In this document: positions 36,504-49,256 of the stretch, piece after piece
Numbering within the stretch: the first letter of the stretch is position 1
How the letters are laid out: every line of letters begins with the position of its first letter
Assembly: GCA_024336345.1 (NCBI GenBank)
Contig: JANFOG010000015.1
Span: 1 to 64,000 of the forward strand
Origin: Mariannaea sp. PMI_226
Lineage: Eukaryota; Ascomycota; Sordariomycetes; Hypocreales; Nectriaceae
Length of the DNA: 64,000 bases
Direction: 5' to 3'
The notes under the pieces: model-generated
Seen by the model: the letters and a program-made list of their open reading frames with translations, nothing else
The model's database searches: none
What the model was told of the DNA's origin: nothing
Translations under genes and position numbers: made by a program

Positions 36504-37643
36504 CTATATTGGCATCCCCTCTTCTCTCACTATGCCGCCTAGTTGTGAGCCTGACACAGCCCACAAGGCCATGACGATGAATGAGAACAGGAGGCTTCGA
36601 AAAAAGGTCCGGTTAGGGTGGCGTGGACTTCGTCCTAAGTTATCGTCCGTCGTAAGTCGGAGAGAGGAAACCTGGAAAGCGCGGATGTAATCCAGATCAC
36701 ACTCACGAGCCTTTGGCTCAGCGTAGGCTTTATATTCGTCTAGCACCCTTGAGGTGTCCCAGCCGGAGACTTTTCGAATGATGCCAACAACACATCCTGT
36801 CCGATGTTTACCATGGTTGCAGTGAACCATGAGAGGGTAATTTTCTTTGTTCAGGACAATGCTGAGAATTGACTTCATCGTGTTGAGCGGAATGGACTCC
36901 TTCTTGGTACCCTTCATATTGAATACGATTTGGCGGATGCCTTCGCGGTTAAGTAAGGTCTCCAAATCATGATCACGTTCATCCTTTTTAACCAATGTAC
37001 TAGTAATGCGTCAGTACAGGAAGCGGTGATCTGCGAACGGGGCTAAATGTTTGCTAAAGGGACAATGGGAAAGTAAAGAGAAAAAAAAAGCAAGAAGAAT
37101 ACTTACACTACAGTCTTCAGCTTCAAGTTCTTGATATAATCGAAGTCGCAGGGCTTTGGATAGCTGCTTCGGTACACCCCGGGAACGATGATGCCAAAGT
37201 TGACTGGCGGTCCGTTTGAAGGGGCTGGACTCTTTTCGGAAGACTGTGATGAGATGGAGGAAGAGGAGGAGGATAAAGACATTGCTAGAAGCACTATTAT
37301 TTAGTTGGGCGATCGGTGTAGTGGGCCAAGGGCAATTGGTGGGCTTACTGGTCGCTTCGTGAGTTCTCGCTGCTGAACTCTCTTTGCAGTGAACCGTGGA
37401 CAAGTTCTGGGACCGAGTAATGGCGGTTGCTTCTCGAATGGAAATAGCGCTACGCTGGCTATCTTCTAGATCCTTTGCTACCTGCATTATTTCCTCCTTG
37501 GGGACGTTGCGGGAGCTGCGTCTTGATCGGAACGGGGTTTGCGTGGGCTTCGGGTGAGGCTCTTGGGCATGCAGCCCCTCATCCATGTAGGCATGCGAGC
37601 TGCGTTTCGATGCCATATCAGGTGTAGCCGGGCTCAATTCCAT
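36504..37643 (-). CDS. siw14: SIW14-type atypical dual-specificity phosphatase
   Basis: Three exons (37643-37349, 37284-37107, 36999-36504) encode 322 aa. After a charged, disordered N-terminus comes the PFA-DSP domain, starting PVNFGIIVPGVYRSSYP. It runs through the P-loop HCNHGKHRTGC with catalytic Cys218 and Arg224 (CX5R) and ends at YKAYAEPKARECDLDYIR. Yeast Siw14 is a 5-beta-phosphatase of inositol pyrophosphates (5-InsP7), linking phosphate signalling, stress and endocytosis. The frame continues past the domain into a hydrophobic segment (FFRSLLFSFIVMALWAVSG), suggesting a tail anchor not found in yeast Siw14. Exon 2 has two in-frame acceptors 9 bp apart (exon starts 37293 or 37284). 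Confidence 0.9.
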
Positions 37644-40600
37644 ACGGAGGGTGTGTTGGCGTTAGTAAGGAGACAGCGAGTGGTTGGTAGGAGGCGGATG
37701 CGTAGATGTGGATGGCGTATACGAATAAACTTGTAGGGCGTATGGTATTGTGGTATTGTCGTAGCCGCAAAAACAGGAGAGAGGAAGACTAGGAGAGGGG
37801 AAAGAAAGAGAGAGAGAGAGAGTGTGTGTGTGTGAGTGTGTGTGCAGGTATGAAATGAGAAGGAGTAGTCTCGCTTTCACAGGTTCATTGAACAAGAGAA
37901 AGATGGAGGGACCAGAAGAGGGAATTGGTGGAGATATTCAACGGAATGGAGGAGAAATAAGTGCAATATCGAGTTGATCGTCGTTGGTCAAAAGGTGGAA
38001 GAAAGCAGTCTTCTTGTGAGTAGGAAGAAAGTGTTTGCATCCGCGTCCCAAGGCAGCGGGCCTAGAGCGTGAAGATATTCATATTGAAGAGATGGAGTTG
38101 GGCAGAAAAGTCCATGATGTTCGAGATGAGGAACAGGGGAGCGTGGGGGTTTCTTTGACGTCTCGGTGAGGAAGAATGGACAAGGTAGAGGCGAAGATTG
38201 TCTCAAAGAGTGGGAAGAGGTAAGATGATGTTGTCTGAACACAGGTCGGCTGGGGGAGCAAGGGAAGTAAGTAGAAAAGTGGGAAAGGATGGAGAATGAG
38301 CTGAAGGGTACAGGGAACAACGGCCCAGGGACCTCGTTCCAGGCAGGGGGATCTAGCGGACGGAAGACCGGGGGAACAGGGATACGTATGCAGGCGACAA
38401 GGGAGCCCTCTTTTTTTTTTTTGGCTGCTATGGTTGCTATTACCGAGAGACCGTAGGTCGAGAATCACGGACAGGAAGGGGAAGAAGAAATCAAAAACAA
38501 AAAACAAAAAAGGCGGGCTAGTGAGTGGGTGGGCGGACAAAATAAAAAAATGTGGAACAAATATATACATACGAATGAGTACGGGTCACTCGTTTCTGAA
38601 CTGACGTTCTGTAAGTACACAAAGTTCCCAACTGTACAGTACGGCTCTCAAATGTGCCGGGAGAGGTTTGGGGTTGGGGGGGGGGGGGTAGACGAGTGAC
38701 GAAGGCGGAGTGGAGTTTGGAGGGACGGAGTGGACGTGGGATGTTGGCTAAAAAAGTAAACTGGGAGTCCAGTGCAGTACCGAAATAAGTACGGATTAGT
38801 TGACTTGAAGGCCGTTTTGAGGTAGTGGAGTGGGGTGTACCGTGCGGTGTGTCTTCGCAAGGCACCTAACTACTGTGTATAATGAGGAGGAGAAGAGAGA
38901 AGAAGGGACTGTGTACACTGGGCACCGCAGCGACAAAAAAAAAAAACATGGATGGATCGCTCAGTTGCGGTGGGCTCGGATACGATACCGGTGCTCCGCA
39001 CGAAACTCACATTCCCATAGTAGTGGGCAACTTCAGGGCAACTGGACAGGACTTTGGGGAGGAAAGCCTATGGGTACATTACCTTACATAGTAAGTCATG
39101 TCGCTGTCGGTGATGTAATTTAGCACCGAGCCCATCTTCGATGTCCGGCCGACCCTGAATTTGTGGCCTCAGGCTAAAGCCTCAATTTGGTTTCAGGGCT
39201 GCACTATAATGCTGCAAGCAGAGAGCTAGTCAACAAAGTAAGCCCTTCAGTGACTATACAAGTATTCAAATCACTTTTTGCCACTCAATTGGCCACCCAC
39301 AAAGCTACATTTTGGTGCTGGTGTTGGAATTGTTGATCCATGGGGGGCTTGGACAACAGATCACTGATTTTGGTCACATCATTTCCAGGGAGGGCCCTGG
39401 CAAATCTGGGGGGAAAGGGGGGGGGGGGGGGGGGGTTTGCTGCTATAAGCGGTCAGACCCTGAACCTGAGCATGCTACAGTACGCAATACAAATAACATA
39501 CCTTGAGAAAAGGATGATCTTGTTGAATGCAGAAGTTATTGTCGACAGAGCCCAAACTCTTTCCATCGATACTCCTCTTCTGTTTCTGAGACAAACACTA
39601 CCAGCATTACTAACCTCAGCAGGAAAACCTCCACCTTCTGAACACCGTCTGCAGCTCGCCGAGCTCCGATGGTTTGGGTCAGCATTAGGTCCGATACGAT
39701 ACATAGTACCTGGGCAAGCACACACGTTAGGAAACTCCAGACTAACCGATTAGCACTCTACCGGACTGGTCTTAGACATGATTTTGGATGACCGATTTAT
39801 GGAGTTCCTGTACTGTGCATCACAGTCGGTAACAGTACGTACATGCTATTCTTTCCCGAGGTTTTGGAAGCTTGCATTCCAACTGTACCTGGTTGCAGCT
39901 CAGGGCTTTCTCAATTGGAAGACGGGTAAGACATGGTGTTAGGAACAAACGGGGAGAAGGGGGGGGGCGGGGTGGGCGAGCTAGAATTGCCAGCCTCGGA
40001 GCTGAATTATTTCCCCAATGGGCATTGAAACCCTCACTTTTGAAGGAGAGCTTCCTAGGTAGTTCCTCCAGTGCGTCTCACTCGTTTGCGTGCTGGCAAC
40101 TTGCCGGGGCCCTTTCAGTCTAGCCAGCTTGAGGCTTGGACTTGCAGACTTACTGTGTTGTCTGGGCACGTGACAATACTTGAGTCTCGTGTCTTTCTGT
40201 ATATAGCCAATTCCCCCACGATGAGGAGGCTGCAAATGGGAATGGGGGTCTTCTTGGTTATTCGAATTGTATGAAGCTATTATGTATAGAGCATTTACTA
40301 CTGTCACGCGTTTGACCGTTCACCAATGAAATTGATGGTCTGGGGGAGAACTCCCTGGCAGAGGGGCTTGGGAAGCCCTTAGTTGAAAGTAACCATCAAT
40401 ACGCGGGACGCGGGTTGATTTTCTTTTGGGAAATGGGGGGAAGGATTGCCATTTGCTGGTTACACAAATGCATCTGCGTCCTATGTGTTGTACGGTATGG
40501 TGGCACACGATCACTTTTGACGAGAGATTTTGGCATGACACAAATCTCAACATGCCATCGTCAGCTAGGGCATGCCAGAAGCTTGGACTCCCGAGGATTC

Positions 40601-41791
40601 CGTTGGATCGAGGCTACCAGTCGGTGGCACACCTAATGGGCACTATAAATACGTACATAACCTACCTATCTTAGGTATTGAAATGCTGGATGTGTGGTAC
40701 CTCAGGGACAAACTGACGTAGCTTGGAGACCTAACACTGCCTCCAAGATTTGCAACTGTTCCCTGGTAATTGAGATCATACAGCAAGTATTTTTAACAGT
40801 ACTTGGGGCTCTTGGACAATTTTACTGTTGGGGTGGTGTGGTGCCACTGCAAATGACTGGCTGGGTCTCCAAGGAAATGGTAACCAACATGGCCCGCTTC
40901 CCAGGGTTGGGGGGGGACAGACTCATCTACGTACTGTGTAGACAGACCTTTCCACCTGTCAACGGTTGGAGGTACAGTACCGAGAGCAGACGGAAATCAT
41001 TTCTTTGTTATATTTCTCAGCTCTTGATTACAACCCAAATTTTTCTTATACGCTAACTAGATTTCTCGATGATCTTTTGTTGATATCCAATTAAGTCACA
41101 AGCAAACAAAACCAAGCCTTGCTCCGGACAAAGCATGTATGAGTCAAGTTTCAATCATCTTGGTGACGCTGGTGGTTGTGGAGGGCAGGCAACAAACTCG
41201 GCCTCGTCGGGCCTGGCATTGAGCCGGATCTCTCAGCTGGATTGAGAATAGTCATAAGAGCCGCTCTCACCCACACCGAGAGCTAGCTCACTATATATGT
41301 TGTTTGGCCAGGCTCATACAGTGCATGAACTCGAGTTTCCTCTGCAGATCCATGATCGTACGAGAAAGCTCTCAATAAGCCGTTCAAGCCATTTGCTGCT
41401 TTGGTGAAACCTTTTGGCTGGTATTATTCCACAGGAGAAAGACCTCCGCATGTGAAACCACGTGATTTAGCTTAACCAACCCCACCCCTCCAGAAAACAG
41501 ACGCAAGGATCCCCAAAAGATCGTGGCTTCAGATCAACATGCTACGTAATCTGTGCAGATGTGAAGATGAGTGTCCCTTCAGAACCAAGCAATCTCTCAA
41601 CATCGAAAGTCACCACCTCCCCCCTGAACCCCTTGCATTAGAACCACCGATTTCCATCAATGTATTTTTTTTTCTTTAAAACTTCTTGTCAACGCCTGAT
41701 GAATAATATGTCTCTTGCCTGCCGCCCCCCCGGAGCTCACCGGACGGAAACTATCGTAAGCATAGGTATGTACGGACTAACTACACCTTCT

Positions 41792-41822
41792 GCATCGGCC
41801 AAATAACATAATTTACCGATGC
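41792..41822. promoter_or_regulatory. GCATCGG/CCGATGC inverted repeat in a G/C-rich island
   Basis: Perfect 7-bp arms separated by 17 A/T-rich bases, inside a region otherwise rich in CCCCGATC and CCGGAC words. It resembles a dimeric Zn2Cys6 or similar binding site, but no adjacent gene is evident (the nearest start is over 3 kb away). Confidence 0.4.
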
Positions 41823-44800
41823 CGTCTGGCGAGAGCCCGGACGCGTTTATCCCCGATCGCCGACACTGAATAAGCCCCCCGACCCCCGGCCCGAATTACG
41901 GTAGGCCCGGGTATGTCAGCTCTCATAGTCCGCTTAGACTGTCTAAACTCAACTTCTAGTTTACTGAGCGGGCTTGGGATGAGAAGGGGGATTGGAGTTA
42001 TTGCTGTGCTTCTGTATCAAAGAGTAAACATCCGCCTCACATCAGCCACACTTATGTGAGACTTATGTGGCGCGTTCCAGCATGCGTACATACCATTACC
42101 ACCCCAAGAACAGAACATAGCCACACAGGCTCTGGGTGTCTGTATTCCTCAATTGGGAACACACTGAGCGTCGTAGCTTACCGGCTTACTGTATACACAT
42201 GTGTTTTATCCACCCCAGCTTGTCTCAGCCTCATTTTGAACTGAAGGTCTGGGAATAGTCAGCCCCCCTTACCCCCTTCTCTCTCTCCCCTTGGGACGAC
42301 TTATAGAACGATCTATCTTTGTCGGGCGCGTATTCCTGGAAAGGGTTACTCGGCACAAGTCGGGCCGTCGTGCAGCTCCCACGTTATTTCTCCGAACCCT
42401 TCACCGGAAGGCGGATTCAAGTTGGGGTGGTGTCGCGTGCTTCATAGCCATTCTCTGACAAAGATGCAAGTGGGATCTTTACACCAACCCAAAACGACAC
42501 ACAGAGAAAGAGAGCGCTTGTCTCGTGTGCCTCCCGCAACGCAGTCGATCCATCCCGCTCATCCCACGTGAAGCAATACCGTATTGCGACACCGAAGCGA
42601 ACTGGCAATGTCCGGAGAGGCCTTGCATGCATGCATGTTCGATTGAAGTGGAAACTTCCAAACTTGCCTGTTTGGGACACCGAGGTCAGCTCCACGGACG
42701 CCGGAATACCAGCGTGCGGCTCCGCGCACCAATAAAACACTCAGAAATCAAGAATTCTTGACGAGCAGCTGGTTAAATCTGAAGACCGAAAAGTTCTTTC
42801 TGCCACATACATATATTAAGTGACTTACATGCTGCCAATTTGGAGTGTTGGGGGGGGGGGGGGAGGGAGAGGCCGACCAGAGGTGGGTTGTTTTTCGTAT
42901 AATCCTATGAATGCACATGGTGTTTCAGCACCCCCTGCTCATTACGATGAATTCCGTGTGCTCTGTTTACAACCGATTTCACCCGTAGAATGTATGTCCA
43001 ATGTGTAGCAAGATGTCTTGACATATTTTTGATGGCTAGCTTCGCATGTAAGAATTTGCGAAAATCTGCGCATCGCCTGCGGGCTCGCCGCCCAGGTTCG
43101 CAGAGTAGCATGTCCAAATGCTGGAACGCCAGGGGGGGAAGGACAAAATAACCCAGGCATTTGTATTTGCAGAAGCAGTCCTATAATAACTGATCAATTA
43201 CTAACCCCCACCTCTCTTCGATTGGCTCATTGGCATTTACTGTTCGAGTGCTAGTCGGGCGCAGATGCGCCTCCATGTAAGCCAGCTATAATGGTGATTA
43301 CGAAGATGGAGCCATGGGGTCATGCCTCCCACCATTCTTTTCGTTCTTTGGGAAAAGACAGAACAAGATCTGTCCGTTCATGGACTAGTAATATTCTTGG
43401 GATAGTTGCCTAACAGCGGTTTTGTCAATTGTCAAGACTTGGCTGCCACTTTCATATTGACACGGTGAGCTACAGGAATTGTTGATGTTGACACTATTTA
43501 ACGATAATAAAAGGGCAAGGCAAAATGGTTTTTTCTCTCCCTTCAAGTATAGTGTATTAGCCACGCCCTTTGACACGGGAAGCCTATTAAGAAAAAGGAA
43601 CACCCCCCGAGGAATATTTCAATTCTGTTCCTGCTTAGATAATTTGTGTGATGAAGAGATGTTATTCAGTGGCCCATAGTACGACTCTACGAAGTACCAA
43701 GGTGGGGTGGTAAAGAAGAGGTACGTATAGCGGAAGACGATGCAAGAAATTCCAAGCCTTTATGTCCAGTAGTCTTACTCTCTTGGTCTTGACCAATCGA
43801 AATCGCCATTGTCCTGGTTGATAGATGTTATGTATTTCAAGAGGATGAGCTTAGAAAAGGATTGGACGAGGAGCTTATGATGAGACGACCACGTAAAAGG
43901 AGATCAGTCGCGTGTTTTTGCCTTTGCAAATGTTTGCGATTCCCAGTGCAACACTTGTTCCCATATACGCATTCTCCATTAGTACTTGCCTGTTTGTTCA
44001 ACAGCAGCCTTAGGCCTTGACTTGTCTTATATCTTCAAGCGGTGGCAGTATACGTTTCACGTATCTATGTATCAGTGATGGATATGCAAAACCGTGCCAT
44101 GTCGTGGTTTTGGAAGGGTTTTTTTAGGTCCTTTTTTTTTTTTGGATGTGTATAATGCACCCTGACTTGGGCCTACGTCAGTAGCAGATTCTGAGCTGGG
44201 GGACTTGTCCAGTTCTTAGTAACCGAGAGAAAGATCTGTCTGTGTCGGTATGTTGTATTCATTAGCACACATCGTGGGCATGTTTTCAAATTACTTTCCG
44301 TAATGGGAGCAATCTTTTCATCCCTTTGTGACAGTAGTCTACCTGATCTGTTTTCTAGGTTTCTTTCGCTCTACATGTTGTTAGCCGCAAGGTGGCATGT
44401 ATACACCAAAGAGCCATTTACAGCTCCTCGCGTCAGTTAATTAGCCCCAAATCACAACACAGAAGGAAAGCTCGTCCAAAATCACGAATGGCTTTCATCA
44501 CGCAAAATTCTCACCACCATATTCCTTCTAGCGCAGAGGCAGAGACTGAGCAACGGGGATAGCAGATGGGTAGAGAAAGGACAAAAATCAGACCGGAGAC
44601 AGCGGCACTGACACGTCAACGTAACTCTTCACGCAAGCAGTCGTCCAGGCCCGACAATGAACGGGGCCAGCAATTAACTGATGCCTGTCCATAAGTCAGG
44701 TTTCGCCAGGGAATGGGGATATATTCGTACGAATTGGAGCTCCCCTAATCTGTCTGCATGCAACCCAACATAGGCATTGGAGGCACATAGACATGTACAT

Positions 44801-45080
44801 TATACCAGAGTAACTTGTGAAGCAGACCCAACTTACCTATATCATATAGTATGGTAGGGTGCCAACACTGTTAAGGCAGTACCTTATATTGTCATCTTGT
44901 AAGTCGTATATAAATATCGCTCGGTTACTTGGCCTAACATAGCTAGAAATGCGAGACTGTGGCCAAACATATCCCAGCACCTAATACAATCTCGGATAAC
45001 TAACCGTATACGGCTTAGGCGCTCGCATTCCAACATCAAGGCATACCATAGGGTATCATCATGAGTATCGTGTAAGTGCG

Positions 45081-45088
45081 TATAAAAA
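45081..45088 (+). promoter_or_regulatory. TATA box of the RTA1-like gene
   Basis: TATAAAAA lies 82 bp upstream of the start codon at 45170, in good position for a core promoter with a short leader. Confidence 0.5.
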
Positions 45089-45169
45089 GAAATTGTATTC
45101 CAATGTGACTCTCTCAAGTTTCATTCAACCTAGGCAGACACCAGATCTTTCGAGTTTCTCATCGCTAAG

Positions 45170-46302
45170 ATGGTATCACCCAATAACTGCACCCAAGTCT
45201 CTGCGGCTTGTCCGGTCGAATTGACCACATACGGCTATTATCCTGCGTTGGGACCCAATGCAGCGCTCCTCACCGTGTTTGCCATCCTGCTCTGTGCTCA
45301 GATTACATTGACTATTCTCACAAAGATCTACTCATACTCCATTGTTGTGGCTGTAGGATGCTTTGTGGAAATGCTCGGCTACGTGGGACGAGTTATGATG
45401 CATAGCAACCCATGGAACAGGCTCGGCATGCGCATGCAAATCGTCTGTCTCATCATCGCTCCCTCGTTCGCGGCAGCTGGGATCTACCTCACATTGAAGC
45501 ACACAATTCTGCACTACGGCAAGCAGTATTCCCGACTCCGACCCAAGTTATATACTTGGATCTTCATCGGCTGCGACATTGGCTCGATTCTGCTCCAAGC
45601 AGGTGGTGGTGGCATCGCTGCATCTGCCAACAGCCCCGACAAAGTTGACATTGGCAATAATGTAATCATTGCGGGAATCGCCTTTCAAGTTGTCACTATG
45701 GCCATATGCGGCGCTTTGGCCGTTGACTTTTTATTGAGGCGCTTTCGTCGCAAGCAGCAACCCAAAGACAATAATAACTTCTGCATGCACTCCTCCAGGG
45801 CCACCACCATGTTCCAGGTAGCTGTATGCTTTGCATATGTAGCCATCTTGATCCGGTCGATATATCGGTCAGCATCTTCCTTTCTCTCTCTCTCTCTCTC
45901 CCTTTCCCTTTCCTTTTCCTTTTTTTTTCTTTTTTTCTTTTTTTGCGTTCCATGTTTTCTTTAAAGGTCAATTGTCTTACTCTACGAACATTAGAATCCC
46001 TGAGATGGTGGGAGGTTGGGGAAATCCCATGATGAGAAATGAAAAAGACTTCCTTCTTCTAGATGGCTTGTAAGTGAAACGTATAGACTGTTTTGTATCT
46101 TTGGATTGAAAAAGAGAAGACTTTGTTTGGCTGACCAAGAAGGATGATTGCCCTTGCATCGATCGCCCTTACTGTCTTCCATCCAGGATTCTTCTTCCCA
46201 GCAATGAAGACCGGAGCTGGACATACTGCAAACGATTCCTCTTCATCCGATGGGCTCACGAGCATTCGCCTCGACTCCTCACCTCGAAACGAAAATAAAT
46301 AA
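45170..46302 (+). CDS. RTA1-like lipid-translocating membrane protein
   Basis: Three exons (45170-45867, 45995-46069, 46143-46302) encode 310 aa. Introns are 127 bp, with a GTCAGC donor and a very long CT/T tract, and 73 bp. About seven transmembrane helices can be traced. Family marks are E.LGYVGR in helix 2/3, QIVCLIIAPSFAAAGIYL, the loop FIGCDIGSILLQAGGGG, GIAFQVV, IRSIYRIPEMVGGWG (restored by splicing) and a helix ending TVFHPGFFFP. RTA1/RTM1/RSB1 relatives confer resistance to toxic sterols and sphingoid bases, acting as lipid exporters or sensors. Exon 3 has a CAAGAAG tandem acceptor, so an extra Arg is possible. It is convergent with a Zn2Cys6 factor gene 305 bp away. Confidence 0.92.
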
Positions 46303-46607
46303 AAGGGATACAGAGTGCTGGATGATGCATTAGGATTCTGAAATCATGAAACTCTCGGCGTAGGACAATAGGCAGAGTTTGGTCTACTATGGAGGGAAGT
46401 GGTAGATGAAGACAGAAGAACACATAGACTTGAATTTTGGCTCGTTCAACGTTCGAAGCAGTCTAAATAGAACAATCTACGTCGTCAAAAGCACACACTA
46501 TGCCCCTGTCGGTCAACGGAAACATGGGACTTATATAATGATTTTGTAAAAAAAAAAAGGGGGGGGAGGGAGAGGGGTATTTCCTCTCTGGCCACACAAC
46601 TAACTAT

Positions 46608-47829
46608 TCACGGGGTGTGGGCTAGGGAATCTATTGGGAAACGCAGTAGTTCTAGCCACTGCCCTCGAACAACAGTAGAGATCTCGTCCACAAGAGCCTT
46701 TGACCACCCTCTTGACCACCACCTTCCATTCATAGCATCAAAACAGACAGCCCAGTATGCGAGTAAGGTTAGCGCTGCGTGGTCTCTGTGTTTCAGGCCC
46801 TCAATCATCTGCTCTGAGAGCTGAATGGGCCAGCCCACCAGCAGTTCCAACAGGTCAGGACACAAGCTAATGCAAAACAAGAACTCCATTGTGAATGCTG
46901 GGAGATCCCCGGTCGATGCTGAACTGAGCGTTGTATGTCGCTGTAGTTGGTCCTCGAGCTCACCAAGCGCATGTCTTGTATCGTCTGATAACTGGGGCAG
47001 TTCATGAGGGCCAGGCACTTTTAAGAGGCCAGTCAGCTTCCCCGTCAGAAGCCAAGGTCGGGACTCGCGTGTGACGGCACGTAAGGGTTTAACCTTCCGA
47101 AGCAGCTCGATGAATTGGCCAATGGCGGAGCGTTTCGACTCGTTGCTTGACAAGAGGCTCACACGTTGTGGTAGAGTACGTGATGCGAATGTCCAGAAGG
47201 AAACCAAGGTTGAAAGAGCAAACACTTCGTCGCAGTTCTCGGAATTGATGTTCTGTAGACCTAGTCTCAGTCCCTCCAAGGCCTCAGTCTGTTTTCGAAG
47301 AGCGACGTTCTCAAGTTCTGGTGATGGCCCAGAAGTGGCAAGCCTGTGCATGGCCGCGGTAGCGAGGAGGCCAGCCAGGAGTGTGGGCTTTACCAGTGCC
47401 ATTTGAAAGATGTTATCCCGCCATGTGAGTTTCCCCATGTCACTCCCCCACAGGGTTGCGTACGTGCGTGTCAGGTATTGGTGTGTGAGGTCCAGATCAA
47501 TCAGAGACGGCTGGGAGTCTGGCCAGGACGGTTGTGATATTGGGCTGATGTCCTGCTGCGTGGGCGAAGCTGCAGACGAACTGATGACACCAAACTCAGT
47601 GATATATGAGCATATCTCTTGACGTTGCGTACATCGTTGACAGCTGGGCAGTGTTTCGTCGCACTACCTTGTGGTAAGTAAGCAGAACCAATTGCTAGAT
47701 TCATTGGTAATAGGTTTAAAACTATTCCCAAGCGTTCTCGTCGTTCCAAACTGGAGAGAAAAGAAATACCTTTACTTTCCGCCGCTTACATCTTAGGCAG
47801 CCCCGCCGTGATTTTCTATGTTCCCTCAT
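46608..47829 (-). CDS. UPC2-like Zn(II)2Cys6 transcription factor
   Basis: Two exons (47829-47770 and 47663-46608) encode 371 aa. The first exon is 60 nt (starts MREHRKSRRGCLRCKRRKVK). The 106-bp intron splits the zinc cluster exactly before the third cysteine. The spliced cluster is Cys11-x2-Cys14-x6-Cys21-x6-Cys28-x2-Cys31-x6-Cys38. The rest is helical with the pattern of the compact fungal-specific regulatory domain (LTHQYLTRTYATLW, ALVKPTLLAGLLATAAMH, RKQTEALEGLRLGLQN), as in UPC2-like factors of 350-450 aa. Targets are unknown. Convergent proximity to an RTA1-like gene fits a lipid or xenobiotic stress role, but only as inference. Confidence 0.88.
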
Positions 47830-49256
47830 CAACGAGATAGATACTTAATATGGAGTCAAGAGAGAATGAAAGAAAGCAAGCAGAGGCGATGTACAAGTAA
47901 TGTCAGCTATGGAAGGGGGGGTTGCTTGGTTTCGTAGTTGAGTGGGTCGAGGCAGAGCATCACATGACTGTACGATATATGAGAAGCTCGTCTTTACTCT
48001 TCAATGGTAATGGTAAGAATCGCAAGTTTTTCCTTTTTCTTTTCTCTCTTTCTTTCCTTTTCTTCTTCTTTTTTTCTCTTTTTCCCTTTCGGGAGAAAGG
48101 GTGTGGTTGGAAGAGTTTATCTATCAGATATGAGTTTGGCGTGTCCCTTTGGGACCAGCACTCACTGAATGGTCTAGAAGCATGAAGCAAGATTTGGTCA
48201 CTAAGATAGGCCTTGATTTGGGTTATCTTATTGATGGCTGGCTCCCATGTCTTATTCTTGCGATTTCCTCTATCCTCGATAGAATTGTAAAGAGGTTTTC
48301 AAAAGTGTGATAGAATAATCTGACTAGAATAATTGTGGTCATAACAAACATGTCAGCGTTGCAAAATCAACAGTAATGTCGAAACATTCCCAAGCTGGTA
48401 ATACGAGAGAATGCTTGGACTTAGTTACACTTGGACTCCCATCTGCAGAGAACCTGCGAAGGTTGAAGAATACAAATCGGAACTTTCTGACCAACCTGAA
48501 ACATGATCTGACTATCTACCTATCTATGTATGATCTGCGTCCACTCGGCGAAAGGCCAGGATGGATTTGGGAGGAGTACAACTAGAACTCGCCTGAGTTA
48601 TGATGAACTCTCGGGGTCCATATCTTTCAATCGAGTATCTATTAGGCCACCATCTTGGGACTCGTTCCCCCCCCTCTCTTTTTAATCTTCTCAAATCACC
48701 CAACCACATCTGTCCGTCTCCTATAGTTTTGTGTTGAAGTAAATAAAATTAAGATGAAAAGAAAAATAATCTTGCACGAATAGAGGCTTCTAAATATTAG
48801 CTACAGTTCAATCTAGGCATGTTTTAGGTGGCGAGATGCCCACTGTTGAAAGTCAACCATTTCCTTTGATGCTATCTAGAACTCTTTTCAATCAGTCCTG
48901 ACTTCGAATAGTCCGACTTGCCCTCTATGCAATTGCAATTGTTTCTGCATAAATATAAGCAGCAGAAAAATCAACGGAAGTGAATCAATTTATTAAAAAC
49001 TTCATAAAGAGCAAGATGAATCAAGCAAAATATCAATTACCCAACAGAAAAATTGAATGGCCATTTTGTGAGTTTCTTGTTCTGCTCCATTAATACATGG
49101 CCCCCATCATAGTTTAACAGCCACCTCCACGCACCACCATCCAAGCCAAACAGTATCCAATGTTTCTATACCCACTGTACATCATAATGTTTTTTTTGTC
49201 GAGATCATTACAGTCATTAAATCAGCTAGAGGAACTTCCAATTATCCCCAGCATAG
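47830..49256. other. intergenic, nothing recognised
   Basis: About 1.4 kb. The left part is the promoter of the UPC2-like factor, with a strongly pyrimidine-rich stretch at 48028-48090. The right part is the 3' flank of the coiled-coil gene. No gene is supported. Confidence 0.55.

Larger units (their letters stand above)
37644..45169. other. 7.5-kb gene-free region
   Basis: It runs from the SIW14 start codon (minus strand) to the RTA1 start codon. The first kilobase is the SIW14 promoter/leader, with GA and GT dinucleotide runs at 37806-37845. After that only spurious frames are seen. It contains G runs at 38676-38688 (13), 39417-39435 (19) and 42850-42863 (14), and a G/C-rich island with an inverted repeat at 41725-41920. 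No tRNA, rRNA or recognisable transposon is seen. It may hold long UTRs, non-coding RNAs or lost genes. Confidence 0.6.

Noticed and set aside
40694..41056. 120-codon plus-strand frame as a gene
   Set aside because: No similarity, no signal or domain, and unremarkable start context inside the gene-free stretch.
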